A stretch of DNA of 12,723 nt from Thiohalobacter sp. (GCA_027010005.1 JALVCM010000179.1:1-12723); one strand, 5' to 3'. Positions 1 through 8,286 are shown, counted from the stretch's first letter. Program-made: numbers and translations. The notes: generated by a model not told the origin, from the sequence alone.

Positions 1-999
1 AAGCAGGACATCAACAACAAAGGGCAGGGATTCAGTCAGGGACAGCCCGACACTCTCGGCAAACGTCTGCTGGGTCTGCCCCGAGCCGCCTTCACCTCCA
101 TCCACAGTAATGAAGTCAGGCGCACTGTCAGCACCTCTTTTATGTATCTCGTGACAAAGTTCTTCGAGAAAAGTACGTGATGATATCGCGGCCTTGAACC
201 CGACAGGCCGGCCGGTGACATCACGGATATGGGCCACCATGTCCAGGAGATCGCCATGGCTGCGGATTTCCCTGTGACGGCTGCCGTAGTGGATCTCACT
301 GCCCTCGGGTAGCAATATCCTGCCCCTGCCTGGCTTGGCACCCTGTGAAAGCTTGATTTCGAATGCCCTGACGTGAATCGATGTTTCACGTAAACGCCTG
401 TCAGACAGCCTGCCTTCCCTGTCCCTGACACCGGAGTCCTCGTACCTGGCCTTGCCGATCTGGAAAACCAGGTCGCACCCCGCGTCAAAATGGTCCTGCG
501 TGGCCCCGTTTTCCCCGGTATTCAGCCAGACACCCGACATGGCAGAACCTTTTGCAAGGGCCCGAATGGCAGACCTGGAAATCATGGCATGTCCCATGGC
601 GGATATATTGAATATCCTGCGAGGTACAAAGGGTTTGTCACACCGGGCCCCGATAATTACTGGCTCGGCCGGGGAAGCTTCTTCAACCAGCAAGGCGTAA
701 GGGGCGTTCACGAACAATATGGAACCGGGTTCATCCAAGGGGCGTGTCGATCCAAACCCGATCTTGTCATCGACACCGCGACTGACCCGGGCAATCCACT
801 GGCGTGTATTCCGGTTGAATGGCAATTCCTCGCGGTCGCCTGCAGACAGGTAACGGCGATAGTACACACCTGCGTGGTCTGCCAGCTTGCGTAACCTTCC
901 CAGCAAGGGCAGGTTGCGTCTGACCGCATCCTTGCGCTGGACAACATCCTGCACCAGGAGTATCAACAAAAGCAGCGCAAAAACGATCAGCCATTCCAA
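1..999 (-). CDS. FMN-binding glutamate synthase-like protein, membrane-anchored, 3' end cut
   Basis: Resembles the central FMN/synthase domain of the large subunit of glutamate synthase. The hallmark motif IKLSQGAKPG is at residues 215-224, and a glycine-rich VDGGEGGSG stretch at 299-307 fits the flavin/phosphate-binding part of the barrel. Residues 1-17 are strongly hydrophobic (WLIVFALLLLILLV), predicting an N-terminal membrane anchor with a cytoplasmic catalytic domain, as is common in stand-alone members of this family. No amidotransferase domain precedes it, so glutamine-dependent glutamate synthesis is not established and the true substrate is unknown. 333 residues are visible; relatives run to about 500, so the C-terminus, where iron-sulfur cysteines would be expected, lies outside the window. 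There is no ATG or GTG between the upstream in-frame stop (1036-1038) and the conserved region. I chose the TTG at 997-999 because GGGAGA lies six bases upstream. It follows the methyltransferase gene by 19 bases and is probably cotranscribed with it. Confidence 0.85.
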   Translation of the reverse strand, partial: MEWLIVFALLLLILLVQDVVQRKDAVRRNLPLLGRLRKLADHAGVYYRRYLSAGDREELPFNRNTRQWIARVSRGVDDKIGFGSTRPLDEPGSILFVNAPYALLVEEASPAEPVIIGARCDKPFVPRRIFNISAMGHAMISRSAIRALAKGSAMSGVWLNTGENGATQDHFDAGCDLVFQIGKARYEDSGVRDREGRLSDRRLRETSIHVRAFEIKLSQGAKPGRGRILLPEGSEIHYGSRHREIRSHGDLLDMVAHIRDVTGRPVGFKAAISSRTFLEELCHEIHKRGADSAPDFITVDGGEGGSGQTQQTFAESVGLSLTESLPFVVDVLL

Positions 1000-1005
1000 A
1001 GCCGT

Positions 1006-1011
1006 TCTCCC
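1006..1011 (-). promoter_or_regulatory. Shine-Dalgarno site supporting a TTG start
   Basis: On the minus strand GGGAGA is followed by six bases and then TTG (999-997). It decides the start of the glutamate synthase-like gene, because no ATG or GTG is available in frame upstream of the hydrophobic N-terminus. The site lies in the 19-base gap after the methyltransferase stop codon. Confidence 0.6.
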
Positions 1012-1018
1012 GAAGCTG

Positions 1019-1876
1019 CTATTTTTCTGCGCTGATCATGGCGATCCAGCCCGGGTCGGCTTCGCCGTGCTCGGCCGGCACAAAGTCACCATCCGGCTCG
1101 TCATCCTCGTCCCAGCCCTGCAGGTAAATGGTCACATTGGAGAAGCCTGCATCGAGCAGGATTTCCTTCAGCTCCGGCAGGCCGTACAGGCGCCACTCAT
1201 AATGGAAGGCTTTCTCCATTTTGGAACCGTCCCTGAAGGTAAAATGAATGTTACACACCATGTGGCCGGTTACAGGATCGTAGCTTTCCTGCTCCCAGAT
1301 ATAGTTAAAGCCTTCGTGTTTGGTCTTTTCCTCAAGCTCCTGGTAGGCCTCGTAGCCACCGAAGGCATCCATAAACAGGATACCGTCATCCACCAGGCTG
1401 TCCCGTACCGAAGTAAAATAATCAACCAGAACCTTGCGCTCCTCGAAGATCTGCCAGCTGAAGTTCATGGCCAGTACAATATCGACAGGATCTGTCTTCA
1501 CCGAACGCACATCGCTCTGTAACAGCGTCACGCGGGCGCGCTGTTCCGGCTCCAGACCGGCAATGTGGTTGTTACGACTCCACTCCAGCACCTCCGGGTC
1601 AAAGTCTACGCCAACGGCCTGGTTGTCGGGGCGCCCTCTCACCCATTCACAACACATCTTTGCTGTGCCACAGAAATCCTCGCGTAACAGTTTCGCGGTA
1701 CGCCCGCGGATGCGGGTGAAGTTGGTGTCGATGAACTCGTATTCAAAATCCGTGGCCTGTACTGACTTTTCGTAGAGGACATATTTATCCTCGGTTTCGG
1801 CCTTGCGCGGCTTGTTGCTCTTCTGTGCTTTCGCTGATTTTCCGGGCTTTTTGTGCCGGGTTTTCTTTATGCCCAT
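1019..1876 (-). CDS. Class I SAM-dependent methyltransferase with Lys/Arg-rich N-terminal tail
   Basis: A 285-residue protein with a Rossmann-type methyltransferase core. LREDFCGTA (64-72) stands where the SAM-binding glycine loop is expected, AVGVDFDPEVLEWS (87-100) contains the acidic residue that would contact the SAM ribose, and DIVLAMNFSWQIFE (132-145) is the usual post-strand IV region. The C-terminal half, with a GLPELKEILLDAGF stretch (232-245), is typical of small-molecule methyltransferases, but the substrate cannot be told. The first 28 residues are very basic (KKTRHKKPGKSAKAQK) and look disordered, which could mean nucleic acid or ribosome contact. The frame is open upstream to 2221, but that extension runs through the divergent phosphatase gene. 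The ATG at 1876 has AAAGGAT a few bases ahead, so I start there. Probably the first gene of a two-gene operon with the glutamate synthase-like gene. Confidence 0.85.
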   Translation of the reverse strand: MGIKKTRHKKPGKSAKAQKSNKPRKAETEDKYVLYEKSVQATDFEYEFIDTNFTRIRGRTAKLLREDFCGTAKMCCEWVRGRPDNQAVGVDFDPEVLEWSRNNHIAGLEPEQRARVTLLQSDVRSVKTDPVDIVLAMNFSWQIFEERKVLVDYFTSVRDSLVDDGILFMDAFGGYEAYQELEEKTKHEGFNYIWEQESYDPVTGHMVCNIHFTFRDGSKMEKAFHYEWRLYGLPELKEILLDAGFSNVTIYLQGWDEDDEPDGDFVPAEHGEADPGWIAMISAEK

Positions 1877-1894
1877 GGGTATCCTTTGTGCGAC

Positions 1895-1922
1895 AATGTA
1901 TCCAGACTTCTGATCATACCAA
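1895..1922 (-). promoter_or_regulatory. Possible promoter for the methyltransferase operon
   Basis: In the 67-base gap between two divergent genes, the minus strand carries TTGGTA (1922-1917, 4 of 6 matches to -35) and TACATT (1900-1895, 4 of 6 matches to -10), separated by 16 bases. This would give a leader of roughly 12-18 bases before the ATG at 1876. The match is weak and only suggestive. I saw no convincing plus-strand promoter for the phosphatase gene here. Confidence 0.3.
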
Positions 1923-1943
1923 CTCGATGCCCTCAGGTAATCC

Positions 1944-2750
1944 ATGAATTCAGCGAATCTGTCACGCCTGACCGCCCTTGTCCGGGAAATAGCGGACCGT
2001 GAACTTCCTCCACGCTTTTGTTGCCACTCCGGCTCGCGCAAGTCAGACGGCAGCCTGGTAACAGAAGCCGACGTCATCATGCAGGATGCCCTGGCACAGG
2101 CGTTGAATAACGAATGGCCCGAATATGATTTACTGGGCGAGGAAATGTCCGAACCTGAACAGCAGCGTGCGTTACAACACAGTGACAGTGGTGTCTGGTG
2201 TATCGACCCGCTCGATGGCACCAGTAATTTTTCAGCCGGCGTACCCTACTACGCCGTTTCTGTCGCACTCATCCGTAATGGCAGGGTGGAAGCCGGGGTG
2301 GTCTACGACCCCAGCCGCAAGGAGTGTTTTTCTGCTGCGCGTGGTGAGGGCGCATGGATGAATGACCAGCGCCTTGAACCCAGGCACCTGGCCAGTCCGT
2401 TATCAGAAGGCATGGCGCTCATCGACCTGAAACGCCTGACTCCGGAACTGGCAAGCCGGCTGGCCGCCAACCCGCCCTACAAGTCACAACGCAGCTTCGG
2501 TGCAGTGGCGCTTGACTGGTGCTGGCTTGCTGCAGGTCGCTGCCACGTCTACCTGCACGGACAACAGAAGCTATGGGACTACGCGGCAGGCCACCTGATC
2601 CTGGAAGAAGCCGGCGGTTCGGCACTCACGCTCGAGGGCGAGCCGGTATTCAGTGCGACACTTGCGCCCCGCTCTGCGGCCGCCGCACTGGACCCGGATA
2701 TTTTCAGGCAGTGGACTGCGTGGCTGGGTATTACTTCCCGCCCGAGCTGA
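1944..2750 (+). CDS. Inositol monophosphatase family protein
   Basis: A 268-residue member of the Mg-dependent, lithium-sensitive phosphatase superfamily (SuhB, CysQ and relatives). Metal-binding elements are present in order: KSDGSLVTEAD (33-43), LLGEE (63-67), the signature IDPLDGTSNF (87-96), and WDYAAGHLILEEAGG (211-225) with the third aspartate at 212. Length is normal for the family. The enzyme should hydrolyse a phosphomonoester such as inositol 1-phosphate or a 3'-phosphonucleotide; the sequence alone does not choose between them. The ATG at 1944 follows CAGGTAAT, a modest ribosome binding site. The gene is divergent from the methyltransferase operon. Its last 20 bases overlap the 3' end of the opposite-strand HDOD gene. 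No suhB or cysQ symbol is given because specificity is uncertain. Confidence 0.9.
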   Translation: MNSANLSRLTALVREIADRELPPRFCCHSGSRKSDGSLVTEADVIMQDALAQALNNEWPEYDLLGEEMSEPEQQRALQHSDSGVWCIDPLDGTSNFSAGVPYYAVSVALIRNGRVEAGVVYDPSRKECFSAARGEGAWMNDQRLEPRHLASPLSEGMALIDLKRLTPELASRLAANPPYKSQRSFGAVALDWCWLAAGRCHVYLHGQQKLWDYAAGHLILEEAGGSALTLEGEPVFSATLAPRSAAAALDPDIFRQWTAWLGITSRPS

Positions 2751-4218
2751 GCAGCGCCAGTGCCTGGTTGCCCTGTTGCGCAAAGTGACGAAAGCTGGAA
2801 AAGCTTTCCTCATCCAGCGGCCGGCCACTGGGCTGCCGGTCGGCATAAAATATACCGATCACCTTGTTGTGGATTTCAATCGGCGTGGCAAAGAAATCCG
2901 CGCCCAGCGTGATAGCCCTGACATCATCGGTGAGCAGATTTTCAAGTCCAGCACCACCCTCACCGTCCATCCAGACCGACGTCTGGTGTTCGACCACGTG
3001 GGCAAACAGGTTCGGTTTCCCGGCAATGGTCTCGACCTGGAACTGCCGGCGCAGACGTTCATTCTCCACACCCAGCGCATAACGGCCGGCAACAAAACGC
3101 TGGTCCGGTGTACGCAGCGCAAACAGGGTACGATCCATACCAATCCCGCGATACATACCCTCCAGCACCATTTCCAGCACCATATTGAAATCCGGCTGAT
3201 TTTCCATCAACGAGGACAGTTCACGCAGAATTTTCAGCTGCAAACCCGGGTCCGGCTCCAGGAACTCCACGATCTCACTGTCTATCCCGGTATCGGAAGT
3301 TGCAGCTTTTTCACCTTCGGCCAGCGGGATCAACCGGCTTGCACGGTCTGCGCCGTAGAATGCTGCCGTCTCGGCAGCCTCACGTGCATTTTCCTGCACC
3401 AGGCTGCGGACTTCCTCGACCGGCAGGTAAAGATTCTCCGCAATACGCTCGACAAGTTGCGTGACACCGGGGTCTTTCCAGCCCTTTTCGGCCGCCACGG
3501 CAAGCTGGTAACCGAGGTCGACATTACCGGCACGTGGATTGCGGTCACTTTTCCCCTCCAGTGACGCTTCCAGCAAACTACCCAGTTTCCATTCACGGCT
3601 GAGACCCAGTGTCAGTTCACGCAAAGGGAAACCCAGCACCTTTTTCTGAACCTTTTCGGCATCCTCCCCCGAATTTTGTTTGAGCTCGTGGTCCAGCACT
3701 TCACCCACCTCACCGGAAAAGGCCCAGAAGGCCATATCACCCAGACGGTACAACAGTGTGGCAATAAACACCTCCTCCGGGGAACTGTCCTTGCGTTTGC
3801 GGGCAAAGGCACGTGCCTGCACGGCCGCGTGGAAAGCCCGCGCCATCTCTTCGACCACATGCTGTTTCTGCTTCCCCTTGAGCATGGATTCAACAACTGC
3901 AATCGACAGGCAAATACTGCGGACTTCCTGGAACCCCAGCACCACGACGGCGCGGCTGACAGTACTTATACTTTTGCCCACCGGGTTAAATACCGGGCTG
4001 TTTGCCACGCGCAGTAACTTTGCCGTCATCGCGGCATCCTGCAGTACCACGCGTGCCAGTTCAGCCGCACTGCTGTCCTTACTGTCCGATACCCGGGAAA
4101 TATCCCCGGCGGTGTGGGCAAAAACCGGCATGCCGGAGTCCCCCAGGCGGCTGATCCACCCGTTCAGGCTTTTCGGGTCCGCAGTTTTGCGTCGTACCGG
4201 TGCTTCTGTCTCACTCAT
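2731..4218 (-). CDS. HDOD-GAF domain signalling protein
   Basis: A 495-residue cytoplasmic protein without membrane segments. Residues about 18-225 form an HDOD domain, recognised from LQDAAMTAKLLRVANSP (59-75), ISTVSRAVVVLGFQEVRSI (84-102) and LLYRLGDMAFW (155-165). In true HD phosphohydrolases the last motif carries the metal-binding His-Asp pair. Here it reads Tyr-Arg, so hydrolase activity is not expected, as usual for HDOD proteins. Residues about 330-490 form a GAF-like sensory domain (GADFFATPIEIHNKVIGIFYADR, split at 439-461). Such proteins act as regulators in bacterial signalling, often linked to motility or cyclic-di-GMP, but no partner gene is nearby. The ATG at 4218 has only a weak AGCGAA upstream. 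The last 20 bases overlap the convergent phosphatase gene. Gene identity is firm, its role is not. Confidence 0.88.
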   Translation of the reverse strand: MSETEAPVRRKTADPKSLNGWISRLGDSGMPVFAHTAGDISRVSDSKDSSAAELARVVLQDAAMTAKLLRVANSPVFNPVGKSISTVSRAVVVLGFQEVRSICLSIAVVESMLKGKQKQHVVEEMARAFHAAVQARAFARKRKDSSPEEVFIATLLYRLGDMAFWAFSGEVGEVLDHELKQNSGEDAEKVQKKVLGFPLRELTLGLSREWKLGSLLEASLEGKSDRNPRAGNVDLGYQLAVAAEKGWKDPGVTQLVERIAENLYLPVEEVRSLVQENAREAAETAAFYGADRASRLIPLAEGEKAATSDTGIDSEIVEFLEPDPGLQLKILRELSSLMENQPDFNMVLEMVLEGMYRGIGMDRTLFALRTPDQRFVAGRYALGVENERLRRQFQVETIAGKPNLFAHVVEHQTSVWMDGEGGAGLENLLTDDVRAITLGADFFATPIEIHNKVIGIFYADRQPSGRPLDEESFSSFRHFAQQGNQALALLSSGGK

Positions 4219-4333
4219 GATTTCGCTTGCTTATGTCTTCTGCTCTCAGCAGTGTTTCGGCCGATACCGGCAGCACTGAATCCAGACAGCGAAACATCAC
4301 TGCGAAGTATCAGGTATCCTGACACTCCCGACA

Positions 4334-4362
4334 ATGACACCTGTCCCCGTGTGGATCATACT
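4334..4362 (+). promoter_or_regulatory. Sigma70-like promoter for the DUF938 gene
   Basis: ATGACA (4334-4339, 5 of 6 matches to -35) and CATACT (4357-4362, 4 of 6 matches to -10) are separated by the ideal 17 bases. Transcription would begin near 4369, giving a leader of only about 12 bases before the ATG at 4382. The rest of the 163-base divergent gap (4219-4381) contains a short dyad, CTGCTctcAGCAG at 4240-4252, close to the HDOD start, and nothing else I can support. Confidence 0.5.
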
Positions 4363-4381
4363 GAATTAAAGCACAACAACC

Positions 4382-4978
4382 ATGAAACCCTATTCTGAAT
4401 CCTGCGACCAGAACCGGCGCCCCATCCTCGAGGTTTTGAAGCGGGAAATAGCACAATGCCGACGCCTTCTCGAAATCGGCAGTGGCACCGGCCAGCACGC
4501 TGTGTATCTTGCCGGTGAATTCCCTGAACTGGCCTGGCAGACCAGTGAAGTGCCGGCCATGCACGAAGGGATTCATGCCTGGCTGGCCGATGAAACTGCG
4601 CCGTCCAATGTATTACCACCTGTCAGTCTCGACGTGTGCAAGGACCCCTGGCCAGAAACACAGTACGACGCCGTATTCAGTGCCAACACCGTACACATTA
4701 TTTCCTGGCCACAGGTGGAATGCCTGTTCTCCGGTGTGGGGAAAGTACTGGAACCTGATGGTGTTTTCTGTCTCTATGGCCCGTTCAATTATAACGGGTG
4801 CTATACCAGTGAGAGCAATGCGCGTTTTGATCTATGGCTGAAACAGCGTGACCCGCTGAGCGGAATAAGGGACTTCGAGGTATTAAACGCGCTGGCCGAA
4901 ACGGCCGGGCTGAAACTGAAGAAAGATTATGAAATGCCGGCCAACAACCGGATCCTGACGTGGCTAAAAGCCTGCTAA
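4382..4978 (+). CDS. DUF938 family protein, putative SAM-dependent methyltransferase
   Basis: A 198-residue protein matching the DUF938 family. The N-terminal SESCDQNRRPILEVL (5-19) is characteristic, followed by the SAM-binding loop LLEIGSGTGQHAVYLA (29-44), DAVFSANTVHIISW (96-109), a conserved YGPFNYNG stretch (132-139) and the closing MPANNRILTW (185-194). The fold is a class I methyltransferase; the substrate is not known for the family. Length is typical and the frame is intact. The ATG at 4382 is preceded by GCACAACAACC, which has no Shine-Dalgarno sequence, consistent with the very short predicted leader. It stands alone on the plus strand; downstream is a palindromic repeat and a convergent small gene. 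Confidence 0.88.
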   Translation: MKPYSESCDQNRRPILEVLKREIAQCRRLLEIGSGTGQHAVYLAGEFPELAWQTSEVPAMHEGIHAWLADETAPSNVLPPVSLDVCKDPWPETQYDAVFSANTVHIISWPQVECLFSGVGKVLEPDGVFCLYGPFNYNGCYTSESNARFDLWLKQRDPLSGIRDFEVLNALAETAGLKLKKDYEMPANNRILTWLKAC

Positions 4979-4996
4979 CTCAATAATGAAGTACAT

Positions 4997-5075
4997 GTCA
5001 TTGCGAACGTAGCGAAGCAATCTCTTTGGCCTGGCAGCAACATTCGGAAGATTGCTTCGCTACGCTCGCAATGAC
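4997..5075. repeat. 27-base inverted repeat (palindromic intergenic element)
   Basis: The left arm (4997-5023) starts GTCATTGCGAACGTAGCGAA and the right arm (5049-5075) is its reverse complement with one mismatch (A versus G at arm position 11). The 25-base loop is 5024-5048. Transcribed from either strand it would fold into a long stable hairpin. It fills the gap between two gene ends that point at each other, so it could stop transcription from both sides, although neither side has a proper T-run. The GTCATTGCGA...TCGCAATGAC ends resemble palindromic repeats that I recall as dispersed in many bacterial genomes, so a small mobile or REP-like element is likely. Copy number cannot be judged from one window. 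Confidence 0.85.
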
Positions 5076-5100
5076 AGTTTACCCGTGGTTCACCGGGATA

Positions 5101-5256
5101 TTATTCCAGGTGGCCTGACAGCCAGGGTTTGAGCATCAGGGCCACACCAATGGCCACCACATAGTCCATCGACTGACCGGCACTTGCCAGGGACTCCAGT
5201 GAGGGTCCGGCAAGGACGGTAACGGCGGCAATCACTAACAAAATATACTGCAACAT
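5101..5256 (-). CDS. Small predicted membrane protein, 51 residues, unknown function
   Basis: An intact short frame from ATG (5256-5254) to TAA (5103-5101). It has a strong ribosome binding site: AGGAG at 5268-5264, seven bases before the ATG. Residues 2-17 (LQYILLVIAAVTVLAG) and about 32-42 (YVVAIGVALML) are hydrophobic, joined by a polar linker PSLESLASAGQSMD and ending KPWLSGHLE. This suggests two short membrane passes or one membrane helix plus an amphipathic segment. I do not recognise the family. It lies downstream of iscR on the same strand with a 133-base gap (5257-5389), so it could be cotranscribed or have its own promoter; I found no convincing one. A longer frame through the same DNA (5284-5090) is out of phase, has no such start signal and makes a less sensible protein. 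Confidence 0.65.
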   Translation of the reverse strand: MLQYILLVIAAVTVLAGPSLESLASAGQSMDYVVAIGVALMLKPWLSGHLE

Positions 5257-5389
5257 GGTCTTTCTCCTGGTCCTTTGGGTACAACGCTATTTGACGGTTG
5301 CAGTATGAGAGGAGAAAAGAAAGATTTCTGTGAACGGGTCATGCAGTGGACAGGACCCACTTCTCACTTCCGGGCATTCAGTAGATTTT

Positions 5390-5872
5390 TCAGGTGGCCG
5401 GGACTGGCGGGTCGACTTTCTGTCCCCCACTGCCGCTTGCCGAAGTGGCCTGGCGGCGGATGACTTCCTGCACAGAGGGACGGCTCAGAAAACTCTCCAG
5501 CGTGATGCTGTCGAGGAAAGAATAGATTTTTTTCGACAACCCGCACCATAACTCATGTGTCAGGCAGGTCTGCTGCTCACTGCAGTGACTCTCGCCACCG
5601 CAGGTCGAATCGACCTTTTCGTCGACCGCTGCGATGATTTCAGCAATAGTGATTTCATTTGCCGGGCGCGCCAGGCGGTAGCCGCCGCCGGGACCCCGCA
5701 CACCACGCACCAGGCTTTGCTTGCGCAGCTTGGCAAACAACTGTTCCAGGTACGACAGGGAGATGCTCTGACAATGGGAAATGTCTGCCAGTGTAACCGG
5801 CCCTTCCGGGTCATGAATCGCGATATCCATCATCGCTGTGACGGCGTAACGGCCCTTGGTGGAAAGTCTCAT
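5390..5872 (-). CDS. iscR: Rrf2-family iron-sulfur regulator IscR
   Basis: A 160-residue winged-helix repressor close to E. coli IscR. The N-terminus MRLSTKGRYAVTAMMDIA and the helix-turn-helix region VTLADISHCQSISLSYLEQL (26-45) are followed by the wing VRGPGGGYRLARP (58-70). The [2Fe-2S] ligands are all present: Cys91, Cys97, Cys103 and His106, in the pattern C-x5-C-x5-C-x2-H. IscR senses cluster status: the cluster-bound form represses isc-type promoters, and the apo form controls other targets. The gene is usually first in iscRSUA-hscBA-fdx, but the next same-strand gene here is the 51-residue membrane protein and no assembly genes are visible, so this copy stands apart from the operon. 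The C-terminal tail (about 141-160, SASGSGGQKVDPPVPAT) is low complexity. The ATG start is set by the conserved N-terminus; the ribosome binding site (ACAGG) is weak. Confidence 0.92.
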   Translation of the reverse strand: MRLSTKGRYAVTAMMDIAIHDPEGPVTLADISHCQSISLSYLEQLFAKLRKQSLVRGVRGPGGGYRLARPANEITIAEIIAAVDEKVDSTCGGESHCSEQQTCLTHELWCGLSKKIYSFLDSITLESFLSRPSVQEVIRRQATSASGSGGQKVDPPVPAT

Positions 5873-5907
5873 GGGAAAACCTGTGGCGAATGCTGAAAAC
5901 AGTGGCC

Positions 5908-5936
5908 AACATAAATAAACCCAGCAATTTAGTCAA
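5908..5936 (-). promoter_or_regulatory. Sigma70-like promoter of iscR
   Basis: On the minus strand TTGACT (5936-5931, 5 of 6 matches) and TATGTT (5913-5908, 4 of 6 matches) are separated by exactly 17 bases. Transcription would begin near 5901, giving a leader of about 29 bases to the iscR ATG at 5872. It lies in the 91-base gap after the DUF1249 stop codon, so iscR need not depend on read-through. Confidence 0.6.
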
Positions 5937-5940
5937 GTAT
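5916..5940 (-). promoter_or_regulatory. Candidate IscR type 1 operator overlapping the iscR promoter
   Basis: Read on the minus strand, the site begins ATACTTGACTAAATT. It fits the left half and centre of the published E. coli type 1 consensus (ATASYYGACTRWWWYAGTCRRSTAT) at every position, and the right half poorly; by my count 19 of 25 positions agree. It covers the -35 box, where a bound repressor would block polymerase. This suggests autorepression of iscR by the cluster-loaded protein, as known in enterobacteria. Confidence 0.5.
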
Positions 5941-5963
5941 TACCTGGATTCAGACCCTGGAGA

Positions 5964-6482
5964 TCAGGATTCGAGGCTCTCAATCCTATCGGTTTCAAGG
6001 GTTTGCAGCGCCTGGTCAAATTGCTCGCGGGCCGGGGAGAAGCTGTGTCCATGGCGCAGGCAGAAGCCCAGCCATTTTTGCAGGAAGCGGTTGACCCGCC
6101 AGCGGGCCTCAATGGGATAATCGTGGTGAAAACGGTCAAAACCGGTAGCATTCCGGCCCCGCCCCCTGCTGCGCGAAATGACTTCGGCAACCTGGGCATC
6201 ATGATACATGCGTACCACGATATCCGGGGCCAGGATATGGCCTTGCTCACCTTCAAAGTGATAACTGAGGTGCAGCGTGGTGGTATACCGGCAACGCTCG
6301 CGCACTGTCAGGTACAGATCCAGTGCGCCTCTGGCCCTGGATACCACCTGGTCCGGCACCAGGTCGACCTCGGGGATCAACTGGCGCAGCTGAATATAAT
6401 TCAGCTCGTACAGCTCCATGAGTGCGGGCAGATCGCGGGCGCGCACACCGGGATGAACAAGCTGTTTACCTGAATACCGCAT
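5964..6482 (-). CDS. DUF1249 family protein (YqiB-like)
   Basis: A 172-residue soluble protein of the DUF1249 family, whose E. coli member is YqiB. Shared features include MELYELNYIQLRQLIP (22-37), the RYTTTLHLSYHF strand region (65-76), VVRMYHDAQVAEVIS (89-103) and the C-terminal FLQKWLGFCLRHG block (133-145). The function of the family is unknown. The protein is about 30 residues longer than YqiB, mostly in an arginine-rich insert (SRSRGRGRNATGFDR, about 103-117) and a C-terminal tail. No good Shine-Dalgarno sequence precedes the ATG at 6482. The Met at residue 22 would be an alternative start but would cut the N-terminal region present in relatives. It ends 91 bases before iscR on the same strand. 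Confidence 0.82.
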   Translation of the reverse strand: MRYSGKQLVHPGVRARDLPALMELYELNYIQLRQLIPEVDLVPDQVVSRARGALDLYLTVRERCRYTTTLHLSYHFEGEQGHILAPDIVVRMYHDAQVAEVISRSRGRGRNATGFDRFHHDYPIEARWRVNRFLQKWLGFCLRHGHSFSPAREQFDQALQTLETDRIESLES

Positions 6483-6570
6483 AGCCGCATGTTAGCATAG
6501 TAGAATGCTCCTTCGATCATTGACTTGTTTAGATTTATTCAGGAAATACATCGGCGCAGGCAGGGTTTCC

Positions 6571-8274
<1,704 letters not shown>

Positions 8275-8286
8275 CGACCGGCTATC

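Noticed and set aside
887..1522. 211-codon plus-strand open frame over the methyltransferase
   Set aside because: Antisense to the methyltransferase core and the start of the glutamate synthase-like gene; no signals.
1877..2221. N-terminal extension of the methyltransferase frame to an ATG at 2221
   Set aside because: It runs opposite to the well-supported phosphatase gene, and the ATG at 1876 has a good ribosome binding site.
2653..3564. 303-codon plus-strand open frame across the HDOD gene
   Set aside because: Antisense shadow of the HDOD-GAF coding sequence, with no domain or start signal.
5257..5389. Gap between the small membrane gene and iscR, with a plus-strand open frame running from 5275 into iscR
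   Set aside because: That frame is antisense to the end of iscR and has no domain. The gap itself shows a purine-rich tract (about 5309-5332) but no convincing promoter or terminator.
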